In this document: in pieces, positions 1-7,624 of the stretch
Layout of the letters: each line of letters begins with the position of its first letter
Position numbering within the stretch: the first letter of the stretch is position 1
Assembly: GCA_943371965.1 (NCBI GenBank)
Contig: CALRWV020000015.1
Span: forward strand, 1-27,314
Reading direction: 5' to 3'
Source of the DNA: CALRWV02 sp943371965
GTDB taxonomy: Bacteria; Bacteroidota; JABWAT01
DNA length: 27,314 nt
Position numbers and translations under genes: made by a program
The notes under the pieces: model-generated
Told to the model about the DNA's origin: nothing
The model's input: only the letters and a program-made list of their open reading frames with translations
Database searches by the model: none

Positions 1-2
1 TT

Positions 3-815
3 TTAGTAATGAGTCCTCTCTTTGCCCAGGAAATTGTAAATGGCAATTTTGATTTGGGCAGAAATAATGGATGGGTCGAATCCAGCCAAGGTAACTATAC
101 ATTGATTTCAACTGCTGCCTCCTTCACTTCTTCAGAAATAACACCTGCAGTTCCGGCTCATTCTGGACAATATATGGCCAGAATCGGTGGTTATGGATAT
201 GAAATCAATGCAATTTCACAAACCGTAACTCTACCAAATACAACTCCATTGTATCTTAAACTTTATGTTCAGGATCGCAATTCAACAACATCAGAATGTG
301 CAGGTTTATGGGTTGGAGCAGAAATTAAAGTAATTGTATCGGGAGAAAAGATTTTTGATACCTATCTCTGTCATTACAACCAAACTGAATCTTGGATACC
401 GATCTATTTTGATTTTACTGCCGGTGCCGGAAAAACTGTGCAAATTATTTTTCGGGCGGAAGCAGCAAATTCAGTTTGGTCATTTCTTTATATTGATGAT
501 GTGAGTTTAACCAACACAATCACTGATGTTGGGGAAAAAAGTCAATTTCCCATAAAACACGAACTCGCACAAAACTATCCTAATCCGTTTAATCCGATCA
601 CAACAATCCCTTTTTCAATTGAAAAAAATTCCTTTGTAAATGTTGCAGTTGTTGATTTACTTGGCCGCCAGATTGCAAAACTCGTATCAAAAAATCTCAC
701 AGCCGGAAAATATAATACAACTTGGGATGCAACAGGATTTCCGAGCGGTGTTTATGCTGTCCGAATGGAAGTTGGCAATGTTGTTACAATAAAAAGGATG
801 ATACTTTTAAAATGA
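3..815 (+). CDS. Secreted protein with C-terminal T9SS-type sorting domain (5' end outside window)
   Basis: The reading frame is open to the left edge. The first residues visible, L-V-M-S-P-L-F-A-Q, look like the end of a signal peptide with cleavage after A-Q, so the true start lies just outside the window and the first ATG (position 9) is internal. The mature part opens with NGNFDLGRNNGW, a pattern common at the start of beta-sandwich carbohydrate-binding-like modules (roughly the first 170 residues). The last 80 or so residues form a sorting domain: YPNPFNPITTIPFSI, then VVDLLGRQIAKL, then a terminal beta hairpin ending KRMILLK. In Bacteroidota, Ignavibacteria and related groups this tail directs export through type IX secretion and surface anchoring. 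The ligand or substrate cannot be told. It is convergent with rpmA across a shared terminator. Confidence 0.8.
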   Translation, partial: LVMSPLFAQEIVNGNFDLGRNNGWVESSQGNYTLISTAASFTSSEITPAVPAHSGQYMARIGGYGYEINAISQTVTLPNTTPLYLKLYVQDRNSTTSECAGLWVGAEIKVIVSGEKIFDTYLCHYNQTESWIPIYFDFTAGAGKTVQIIFRAEAANSVWSFLYIDDVSLTNTITDVGEKSQFPIKHELAQNYPNPFNPITTIPFSIEKNSFVNVAVVDLLGRQIAKLVSKNLTAGKYNTTWDATGFPSGVYAVRMEVGNVVTIKRMILLK

Positions 816-860
816 AGATGTAATTTATTAGAGGGAAATTTCAAATTGGCATATAAATAA

Positions 861-885
861 AAAATCCGGCACTAGACCGGATTTT
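861..885. terminator. Bidirectional intrinsic terminator
   Basis: Stem AAAATCCGG (861-869) pairs with CCGGATTTT (877-885) around a 7-base loop. A T-run follows on the plus strand (to 887) and an A-run precedes it, which gives a U-tract on the minus strand. It sits between the convergent sorting-tail gene and rpmA and can serve both. Confidence 0.85.
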
Positions 886-918
886 TTATACAATCACCAA
901 ACAAAGAAAAATTAAAAA

Positions 919-1179
919 TCAGTTCGCCATTGGTTCAACTGAAACATATTTTCTTGAATCTGCTTTTTCACGGAATGTAACTTTTCCGTCAACCAATGCA
1001 AAAAGTGTATCATCGGAAGCTCTTTTTACATTTACACCAGGATGAAACTTGGTTCCTCTCTGACGAACAATGATGCTTCCTGCGGTTACAACTTCACCGC
1101 CAAATGCTTTAACTCCAAGTCGCTGAGCATTACTGTCGCGACCGTTTCTGGTAGAACCCGCACCTTTTTTGTGTGCCAT
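919..1179 (-). CDS. rpmA: Large ribosomal subunit protein bL27
   Basis: An 86-residue protein of normal L27 length. It begins MAHKKGAGSTRNGRDSNAQ and carries the conserved segments LGVKAFGGE, GSIIVRQRGTKFHPG and the C-terminal KVTFREK. L27 sits near the peptidyl-transferase centre of the 50S subunit, with its N-terminal tail reaching toward the P-site tRNA. There is no Firmicutes-style N-terminal extension, so no pre-processing is expected. The start is set by a good Shine-Dalgarno (TAGGAG on the minus strand, about 1187-1192). It lies 22 bp after rplU in the usual L21-L27 pair, with no obg gene following. Transcription should end at the terminator at 861-885. Confidence 0.97.
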   Translation of the reverse strand: MAHKKGAGSTRNGRDSNAQRLGVKAFGGEVVTAGSIIVRQRGTKFHPGVNVKRASDDTLFALVDGKVTFREKADSRKYVSVEPMAN

Positions 1180-1201
1180 GACTTAAGTCTCCTAAAATGT
1201 A

Positions 1202-1513
1202 TTATGCTGTAATAGAGTTAATTAAAACCTGAGTAAATTGCTGACGGTGACCTTGTCTTCTTCTGAATCCTTTTCTTCTCTTGTATTTGAAAATACGGAT
1301 TTTATCAGATTTAACATGGGCAACAACAGTAGCTTCAACAGAAGCTTTAGCAACAGTCGGGGTTCCAACTTTTACTTTGTCGTTTTCAGATACCAGAAGT
1401 ACCTGATCGAAAGTCACTTTTGCACCTACTTCATCACTCAGAAGCGGAACGTAAACTTTCTTGTTTCCCTCAACTCTATATTGCTTTCCTGCGATCTCAA
1501 CGATGGCGTACAT
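1202..1513 (-). CDS. rplU: Large ribosomal subunit protein bL21
   Basis: A 103-residue protein with the L21 signatures: MYAIVEIAGKQYRVEGNKKV at the N-terminus and the basic C-terminal stretch IFKYKRRKGFRRRQGHRQQF followed by T-Q-V-L-I. It binds 23S rRNA in the large subunit. A clear Shine-Dalgarno (AGGAG, minus strand, about 1521-1526) precedes the ATG. It is the first gene of an L21-L27 transcription unit. About 190 bp separate it from the lipoprotein gene upstream, and that gap holds a plausible promoter of its own. Length and sequence are unremarkable for the family. Confidence 0.97.
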   Translation of the reverse strand: MYAIVEIAGKQYRVEGNKKVYVPLLSDEVGAKVTFDQVLLVSENDKVKVGTPTVAKASVEATVVAHVKSDKIRIFKYKRRKGFRRRQGHRQQFTQVLINSITA

Positions 1514-1570
1514 CGTGTTTCTCCTAAAATTTCAATTTCAATTAATCAGTCTATTTTTAAAAAGGTTACA

Positions 1571-1599
1571 AATATCAGTTTCTCATTGGATAATGTCAA
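1571..1599 (-). promoter_or_regulatory. Candidate sigma70-type promoter for rplU-rpmA
   Basis: On the minus strand a perfect TTGACA (plus 1594-1599) is followed after 17 bp by GATATT (plus 1571-1576), which matches TATAAT at 4 of 6 positions. It sits about 60 bp upstream of the rplU start in an otherwise gene-free gap (1514-1704). No second structured leader was recognised in the gap. Confidence 0.45.
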
Positions 1600-1704
1600 A
1601 TCTACCGGGAAAATTTATCTATGATAGAATTAAGCGGGTGATTCGTGAGGGTAATTTCAATCCTTGTCATTATTGCCTATTCTCTATTTTCTGTTGTCTT
1701 TTAA

Positions 1705-2220
1705 TCATTTTGCCAATAATTCAACCGGAATAGTATCTTTCAATTTATCTGCATCTGAAATTACAATTGATTTGGTTAACCTGAATATTCCATTTTTCAT
1801 TTCTGCTGTCAGATCGGTTGTTTCAAAAACCTCATTATTCATCATAACAACCAGCTTTTTCTTTTTTGCTTTTATCAGTTTACTTAAAACTGCAGAACCT
1901 TCCTTGTTGAAATAAAAAACGATCTTTCTGGTTTCCTTCCCATCTTTTTTGAATTCAACTTTATTCAGGTGGGATTCATTCAATTGAATAACAGGATCAA
2001 GCAAAACGACATCATTTTTACCGCGGGTTGAAAGAATCAGCGAATCAGCCAACCCATCCGCATCTTTCTTTTCAAGTTGAAGCCTGAGTGAAAATTTGGA
2101 TTTTGCGATGGAGTCAACTTCAGTTTTTACAGGTTCGTGGGTGGTTGTACAGGAAAAGAAAGCAGAAACAGGAACTAAAAAAAACAGGATTTTGTAGAAT
2201 TTTTGGCTGGAAAGGTTCAA
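1705..2220 (-). CDS. Lipoprotein with SecD P1-head-like domain
   Basis: A 171-residue protein. The N-terminus (hydrophobic stretch about residues 10-22, then AFFSC with Cys24) is a lipoprotein signal peptide, and CTTT follows the lipobox. The rest has the pattern seen in the first periplasmic head domain of SecD: a strand with IVFYFNKEGSAVLSKL, then KKLVVMMNNEVFET, then MKNGIFRLTKSIVISDADKL. It has no membrane helices, so it is not SecD itself. Such stand-alone lipoproteins occur in Bacteroidota and their function is unknown. It is 16 bp after the thioesterase gene and probably the last gene of the nuo-nnr transcription unit. The domain assignment is by pattern only. Confidence 0.6.
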   Translation of the reverse strand: MNLSSQKFYKILFFLVPVSAFFSCTTTHEPVKTEVDSIAKSKFSLRLQLEKKDADGLADSLILSTRGKNDVVLLDPVIQLNESHLNKVEFKKDGKETRKIVFYFNKEGSAVLSKLIKAKKKKLVVMMNNEVFETTDLTAEMKNGIFRLTKSIVISDADKLKDTIPVELLAK

Positions 2221-2236
2221 AAGTTCATCCTCTCTT

Positions 2237-2656
2237 TTATTTCGAATTTAAAATATCAAGATAAATCTGTGGGATTTCACTGGCCTTCCCTGATTTATCG
2301 ATAAAAACCAGAACAGTATCGGCAAGGTGAACAAGTTCATTTGCCTGATTGTAAATTTCGTATGCAATGGTCATGCTAACCCGTTTTTTTTCACTCACCC
2401 AAGTATGGATTGAAAGTTCGTCATCAATGTAACAGGGACGTTTGTATTCCAAATGAGCGGTAGCAACAACCGGAATGGCGGGAAGTGAAAGAAATACTTT
2501 AAAATCAATTCCGTAAAGTTTCAAAAATGATATTCTTGCCGATTCAAGATAGTTCAGATAAACTGCATTATTGACATGCTGAAGAAAATCCAAATCATAA
2601 GACTGAACAATCTGTTTGTGGATGTGAACATCCGAAAGTTTTCGTTTTTCAGTCAA
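2237..2656 (-). CDS. Acyl-CoA thioesterase, hotdog fold (YbgC/4HBT type)
   Basis: A 139-residue protein, the standard length for single-domain 4HBT thioesterases. The N-terminal motif YDLDFLQHVNNAVYLNYLE (about residues 20-38) matches the family pattern of a Tyr/Asp-Xaa-Asp active-site loop followed by His-Val-Asn and the long hotdog helix. Further family-like segments are HLEYKRPCYIDDEL and IAYEIYNQANELVHLADTVL. It is expected to hydrolyse acyl-CoA or related thioesters in the cytoplasm; chain-length preference cannot be read. It has the N-N-A form of the helix start rather than the H-x-x-Y of YbgC, so it is closer to the FadM or generic 4HBT group. It is 20 bp downstream of the VanZ-like gene on the same strand. 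Confidence 0.85.
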   Translation of the reverse strand: MTEKRKLSDVHIHKQIVQSYDLDFLQHVNNAVYLNYLESARISFLKLYGIDFKVFLSLPAIPVVATAHLEYKRPCYIDDELSIHTWVSEKKRVSMTIAYEIYNQANELVHLADTVLVFIDKSGKASEIPQIYLDILNSK

Positions 2657-2676
2657 TTAAAAACTCCATTCGAAAA

Positions 2677-3060
2677 TCAGCTTGTTTTTTTGGAATTCCG
2701 AAAATAGAAAATCCAACCGGCAATCAAAACCCCAGTAACATCCATCAGCCAATCCCGGTAATCCGGTGATCTGCTGGGAATAAAACTTTGCCAGAATTCA
2801 TCAATTGCCCCAATTAACGCGCCAATTGCAATTCCAATAATTAATTTCTTCGATCTTCTCCAATCCGCAAAATCAAAATCGATCCATCTTTGAAGAAATA
2901 CGCCAAGAATAAAATACTCCGCCAAATGGACTAATTTATCAGGCGTAAATTCAAAGACCTGCGGGATACTTTTTCCGGGAACAGAAGAACCTGCCCAAAT
3001 CAATAAGGTAAAAATAAAAAATGGATAACGGCTGTTTAATGTGTTTTTTTGTTTAATCAT
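2677..3060 (-). CDS. VanZ-like family membrane protein
   Basis: A 127-residue protein with about four hydrophobic segments. It carries both family signatures: DKLVHLAEYFILG (residues 41-53), and an acidic-Glu-Phe-x-Gln segment IDEFWQSFIPSRSPDYRDW followed by D-V-T-G. VanZ-like proteins are integral membrane proteins. VanZ itself gives low-level teicoplanin resistance, but most family members have no assigned role, so a resistance function should not be assumed. It lies 18 bp after nnr and 20 bp before the thioesterase gene, within a co-directional run. Confidence 0.85.
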   Translation of the reverse strand: MIKQKNTLNSRYPFFIFTLLIWAGSSVPGKSIPQVFEFTPDKLVHLAEYFILGVFLQRWIDFDFADWRRSKKLIIGIAIGALIGAIDEFWQSFIPSRSPDYRDWLMDVTGVLIAGWIFYFRNSKKTS

Positions 3061-3078
3061 GAGAAAATATTGGATTGT

Positions 3079-4638
3079 TTATTCGGTTTCGCCATCAAAC
3101 AATTCCTGAATTGCGTCTGGAATACATTCAATGATTTTGGATGCGGTTACTGAATATTCGGAATAAAAGTCTGCAGCAATATCACCTGCATACCCATGAA
3201 GAAAAACGGCGTCACTTGCAGCAATATCGAGGTAAACACCCTGGGCTATAACGGAACCGATCATTCCTGTCAAAACATCACCTGAACCTGCAGTTGCCAT
3301 TCCTGAGTTACCGGTAGGATTAACAATGACAACTCCATTCGATGAAACAACCAAAGTATGTCTTCCCTTTAGAATTACAGTGTGTCCGATTTTTGCAGAA
3401 AATTCTCTAACAATTTCAATCGGGTTTTCGGAAATCACCTCTGAGGTTTTTTCAATAAGTCTGGAAAATTCACCGAGATGCGGAGTTAGAATTAATGGAG
3501 CTTTCGAATTTTGCAGAAGAGTTGTCATTCCGTTGAAAGCATAAAGTCCATCAGCATCCAGAATAATTGGAATTTCGATTTCATTGATTAAGGAACGCAC
3601 AAAATTCAAAGTTTGCGGTTTTCTTCCCAACCCAGGTCCGATAATTACGCAATCCGCTTTTTCAAGTTTTGAAGTTACAGTTTCAGAACCAAGCAAATCA
3701 GAACTGTAATCAACGGGAATAACCAGAATTTCCTGCAACTGGGAAGCAACAACCTGATATACATCCTGATCAACAAAAAGAGTAACCATTCCCACACCGG
3801 TCGATAAAGCAGCATTGGCACACAAAATGGCAGCACCATGCATTCCAACAGAACCCGCAAAAATCACAACGTGACCTGCTTCATATTTATGCATATTTTC
3901 AAAACGAACCGGAAAGTTTTCCTGTACATCCGTAATTGAATTCAAGAAGGTGTTGGATTGAAAAAGAAGTTTTTGTGGAATCCCGATGTCAATATTTTGA
4001 ATTTCGCCAGAGAACAATGGTCCGTCATTGATAAAAAGTCCCTGTTTCAATGCACCCAAAGTAAAAGTATGATCTGCATTGACACAACTATTTGAAATCG
4101 ACCCTTTATCAGTATGAAGTCCGGTTGGAATATCGATTGAGTAAACATCAGCGTTTGAAGAATTCATCCATTCAATTGCAGATGAAACGGTTGATGGGAG
4201 TTCATCTGAGTTTGAGCCAGTTCCAAAAATTGCATCGATCACGATATCGGATGGTGCCAAATCCCAAATTTTTGGAGAATCTTCATGGAAGGTTACTGAA
4301 ATTGTGAGATCTTCATCCAACTCTGTCATTTTCGAAATGATTCCGAGCTGATGTTTGGCTTCAGCCGAAAGTTTATCCGGATTGAAAAGAAGAATAATAT
4401 TTACCCGCCATCCTTTTGATGCAAGAATTCTACCAACCACCATTCCATCACCGCCATTGTTTCCTTTTCCGCAGAAAATGGTGGCAGAAGGATTGATGAT
4501 ATCTTCGTGATTGGATTCAATAATATTTGAAATTGAACGACCGGCATTTTCCATCAAAACAAGTGATGAAATTCCGATTTGTTCGATTGTCAGCCGGTCG
4601 GCTTCTTTCATTGAATGAGCGGTTAAAATCGGCTCCAT
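3079..4638 (-). CDS. nnr: Bifunctional NAD(P)H-hydrate epimerase / ADP-dependent dehydratase
   Basis: A 519-residue fusion of the two repair enzymes that restore NAD(P)H from its damaged hydrated forms (NADHX/NADPHX). The YjeF N-terminal epimerase domain (about 1-220) shows GNNGGDG (59-65), AIFGTG (136-141) and SIDIPTGL (167-174). The ribokinase-like dehydratase domain (about 240-515) shows GPGLGR (334-339), DADGL (361-365), TPHLGEF (385-391) and NPTGNSGMATAGSGD, in which GSGD (451-454) holds the catalytic Asp. The length is normal for the fused form. It starts 12 bp after the nuoN stop, so it is probably co-transcribed with complex I, which fits an NADH-handling operon. It is cytoplasmic. 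Confidence 0.95.
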   Translation of the reverse strand: MEPILTAHSMKEADRLTIEQIGISSLVLMENAGRSISNIIESNHEDIINPSATIFCGKGNNGGDGMVVGRILASKGWRVNIILLFNPDKLSAEAKHQLGIISKMTELDEDLTISVTFHEDSPKIWDLAPSDIVIDAIFGTGSNSDELPSTVSSAIEWMNSSNADVYSIDIPTGLHTDKGSISNSCVNADHTFTLGALKQGLFINDGPLFSGEIQNIDIGIPQKLLFQSNTFLNSITDVQENFPVRFENMHKYEAGHVVIFAGSVGMHGAAILCANAALSTGVGMVTLFVDQDVYQVVASQLQEILVIPVDYSSDLLGSETVTSKLEKADCVIIGPGLGRKPQTLNFVRSLINEIEIPIILDADGLYAFNGMTTLLQNSKAPLILTPHLGEFSRLIEKTSEVISENPIEIVREFSAKIGHTVILKGRHTLVVSSNGVVIVNPTGNSGMATAGSGDVLTGMIGSVIAQGVYLDIAASDAVFLHGYAGDIAADFYSEYSVTASKIIECIPDAIQELFDGETE

Positions 4639-4650
4639 AACGCCAACTTT

Positions 4651-6081
4651 CTACCAAAGAGATGTTAGGTGGGATAAGAAAAGTGAAGGATAAATTCCGG
4701 TTAAAATCAGAAGAATAAAAGCACCAAACAATCCGGCAATAACCGATTTTGACATGTGAACAGGTTCATCAACTGAATCAGTTTTTGTGTAAAGTGCAGT
4801 AATGACTTTCAGGTAATAATAAACGCTGATCATACTGGCAATAACAGCAATAATTACCAACGTGATGTGTCCATTTTTGAACGCTTCAACAAAGATCAGG
4901 TATTTTGCAGTGAATCCACCGAATGGCGGCAATCCCATCAAAGAAAATAAACTGACGGATAAAATTGCAGCTTCGAATTTTCTCGAAAATCCCAGTCCTT
5001 TAATTGTTTCCAAAGTTAAAGGAGCATCTTTTCCTTCCAGCAGACCAACTACGGCAAAAGCCATAAACGTCATGATTGCATAAACCAAAGAATAAAACAC
5101 CACATTTTCATAACCGGAAATTGATTGGGTTGTAAAAGCAATCAGCAAATAACCGGCATGAGAAACAGATGAAAATCCCAAAATTCGTTTGATGTTGGAT
5201 TGTGAAAGTGCGGTCAAATTTCCGACTGCCATTGATAAAATTGAAATGACAGTAACAACGCCAACCCATTTTGGAGATGCGATTGGAATGCAACGGTAAG
5301 CAACTGTTGCAAAGGTGATGAAAGCTGCAGTTTTACCCGCAGTGGCAAGAAATGCTGCCGATGCTGTTGGTGCGCCCTGATAAACATCCGGTGCCCAGAA
5401 ATGGAAAGGAGCAGCTCCAACTTTAAATAAAAATCCGATCATCAGCATTGCCATTCCAGCCCACCATAAAGCAGCAGTTGGATTGACAATAAATGAAGCT
5501 CCAATATTCAAAAATTTTGTAGATCCTGTAGCTCCGTACAACAGTGCAATTCCATACAGAAGAAATCCAGTTGCGAACGAACCGATCAGAAAATATTTCA
5601 TTCCGGATTCATTGCTTTTAGCATTGTTCCTGTGCAGTGCTGCCAAAACATAAAATGGAATGCTCATGGTTTCAATTCCGATAAAAACCATAATCAGATC
5701 ATTTGCATAAACCATCATCATCATTCCTGTGATGGCAAAACCAACCAGCACATAAAATTCACCCATAAATAGATTCTGTTTTTCAAGAATCGGTTTTGAA
5801 ACGGAAACCAGCAGCAATCCAATCAGGCAAACAAAAAGAATTCCAACGGAACTGATTCCGCCAATAATTACCATTTCGGAAAATGCAGAAAAAGAAGAAT
5901 CAATTTGAAGAAATGCCAACACAGCAGAAACTGCCAGACCCAAACCCATCACAAAGGGAATTCCTGACCATTTATTATTTCCTGCTGAAATCACCAGCAA
6001 AACAATACTGGTCAGCAAGGTCACAATCAATGGTGAAATGGCAAGTGTATCTTTTAAATAGGTAGCTGAATCAAAAGGCAT
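4651..6081 (-). CDS. nuoN: NADH-quinone oxidoreductase subunit N
   Basis: A 476-residue antiporter-like membrane subunit of complex I with about 14 predicted helices. Typical segments are FIGIETMSIPFYVLAAL (the helix-5 region with its key Glu), FKVGAAPFHFWAPDVYQGAP (lysine plus the broken helix 7), and NIKRILGFSSVSHAGYLL. These make up the proton-channel half-sites. It is the last nuo gene. It is separated from nuoM by 69 bp with no gene and from nnr by 12 bp. The N-terminus (MPFDSATYLKDTLAISP) is normal for NuoN. Confidence 0.95.
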   Translation of the reverse strand: MPFDSATYLKDTLAISPLIVTLLTSIVLLVISAGNNKWSGIPFVMGLGLAVSAVLAFLQIDSSFSAFSEMVIIGGISSVGILFVCLIGLLLVSVSKPILEKQNLFMGEFYVLVGFAITGMMMMVYANDLIMVFIGIETMSIPFYVLAALHRNNAKSNESGMKYFLIGSFATGFLLYGIALLYGATGSTKFLNIGASFIVNPTAALWWAGMAMLMIGFLFKVGAAPFHFWAPDVYQGAPTASAAFLATAGKTAAFITFATVAYRCIPIASPKWVGVVTVISILSMAVGNLTALSQSNIKRILGFSSVSHAGYLLIAFTTQSISGYENVVFYSLVYAIMTFMAFAVVGLLEGKDAPLTLETIKGLGFSRKFEAAILSVSLFSLMGLPPFGGFTAKYLIFVEAFKNGHITLVIIAVIASMISVYYYLKVITALYTKTDSVDEPVHMSKSVIAGLFGAFILLILTGIYPSLFLSHLTSLW

Positions 6082-6150
6082 GTATTTTTTCCAACTTTAA
6101 TTTGGGTAATATCCCATTACAAAAGTTATTCCCATCAGATCAGGAAATAG

Positions 6151-7614
6151 TTATCTCAACAAAAATTCAACAGTTGTTTGAGTTAAATCCAAAAACGAAC
6201 CGGGTGCAACACCAATCCAAACCATCAACACGAGTAATGGAAGAACGGCAGCAATTTCTTTTCCTGACAAATCAGTTATTCCTGGTTCAGACTCTCCAAA
6301 AAATAATTTTTTAACTGGCAACAACATATAAACAGCCGCAAAGACAACTCCAAGTGTTGCAAATGCGGTTATGAAAACAGGAATATTATATGAACTGAAT
6401 GAACCCAGCAAAATCTGGAATTCGCCAATGAATCCGTTCAATCCAGGTAATCCGATTGATGACAATGCTGACACAATAAAAGCAGTTGCAAGAATTGGTG
6501 AAGAATTTGCAACTCCTGACAACTTTTCCAGATTATCAGAACGGTTTGACAGGTAGTAAACCAGAAGAAATAATGCTCCGGTACTGATTCCGTGATTCAG
6601 CATTTGAATGGATGCACCTGAAACACTTTGGAAAGTACCTGCAACAACACCAAGTATAATAAATCCCATGTGGCTCATACTTGAAAATGCAATAATTTCC
6701 TTGATTGATTTTTTGGTTGAAGCGATCCATGCAGCGTAAATAATTCCGACAGCAGCCAGAAAACCTAACATGGCGGCATTTTCAGTTAATGAAGGTCTCA
6801 GGAAATAAAAACCGAATATAATCATTCCATAAGTTCCCATTTTTGCCATTGCACCTGAAAGTAAAATCAGCGCAGCAAATGGAGCTTCAGTATAGGTTTT
6901 TGGCAACCATGCGTGAAGAGGAAAAATAGCGGCTTTAATTCCAAATCCTGAAAAAATAAACCAGAAAATATAGGAAGGGATAAGTTGATTGGTAAGTAAA
7001 GCTGAAAGTGTTTTAAAATCAGAAATAAAAAGTCTGGTTGGATCAGCTGTCACTTTTGCACCTTCAAGTCCGAGAAAAATAATTCCAACAAGAAGAAACA
7101 ATGATCCTATCATAGTAAAAATGAAGAAAACCAGATTAGCTTTAACGCGATCAGCACCGCCCCAAATTCCGATCAGAAAATACATGGGAATCAGGGTTGC
7201 TTCCCAGAAAATATAAAAGCTGATTAAATCCTGCGCTGAGAAAACTCCCATCAGAAATGATTCTAGAAGTAGAACATTGAAAACCATTCCTTTTGAAACT
7301 GATTTATCATTTCCTATAACCCCAAACAAAACAACAAATGACAGCAAAGCTGAAAGGAAAGTAAGTGTTGCTGAAAGTCCATTTAAACCGATGGAAAGTG
7401 ATTGACCAAGTGATGGCAGATATGAAATAGAAAATTGAAACGCAGAAGTACCAGGTAAAGAATTCAATTGAATCAAAACCAAAACCGAAACAACTAAACT
7501 TACCAAACCACTGATTGCCGCAAATGATTTCAAAGAATTACCGGAAAACAATAATGACAAAAACGCTGAAACCAGCGGAATCAAAATCAGAGAAAGTAAA
7601 AATGCAGATTCCAT
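6151..7614 (-). CDS. nuoM: NADH-quinone oxidoreductase subunit M
   Basis: A 487-residue antiporter-like subunit of the membrane arm. The family segments are present: FYIFWEATLIPMYFLIGIWG (channel Glu in helix 5), GIKAAIFPLHAWLPKTYTEA (Lys and broken helix), and KEIIAFSSMSHMGFIILGV. It couples quinone reduction to proton translocation together with NuoL and NuoN. It starts 10 bp after the nuoL stop. The length is typical. Confidence 0.96.
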   Translation of the reverse strand: MESAFLLSLILIPLVSAFLSLLFSGNSLKSFAAISGLVSLVVSVLVLIQLNSLPGTSAFQFSISYLPSLGQSLSIGLNGLSATLTFLSALLSFVVLFGVIGNDKSVSKGMVFNVLLLESFLMGVFSAQDLISFYIFWEATLIPMYFLIGIWGGADRVKANLVFFIFTMIGSLFLLVGIIFLGLEGAKVTADPTRLFISDFKTLSALLTNQLIPSYIFWFIFSGFGIKAAIFPLHAWLPKTYTEAPFAALILLSGAMAKMGTYGMIIFGFYFLRPSLTENAAMLGFLAAVGIIYAAWIASTKKSIKEIIAFSSMSHMGFIILGVVAGTFQSVSGASIQMLNHGISTGALFLLVYYLSNRSDNLEKLSGVANSSPILATAFIVSALSSIGLPGLNGFIGEFQILLGSFSSYNIPVFITAFATLGVVFAAVYMLLPVKKLFFGESEPGITDLSGKEIAAVLPLLVLMVWIGVAPGSFLDLTQTTVEFLLR

Positions 7615-7624
7615 TAATTCCCCA

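Noticed and set aside
1514..1704. Structured L21 leader or terminator of the upstream unit
   Set aside because: No stable hairpin followed by a T-run and no known leader motif could be seen by eye; only the promoter-like TTGACA/GATATT was kept.
2677..3060. Glycopeptide-resistance function for the VanZ-like protein
   Set aside because: There are no other van genes nearby, and most VanZ-like proteins are not resistance determinants.
6103..6116. Hairpin TGGG-TAATAT-CCCA between nuoM and nuoN
   Set aside because: Only four paired bases, no T-run, and in the middle of an operon; likely chance.
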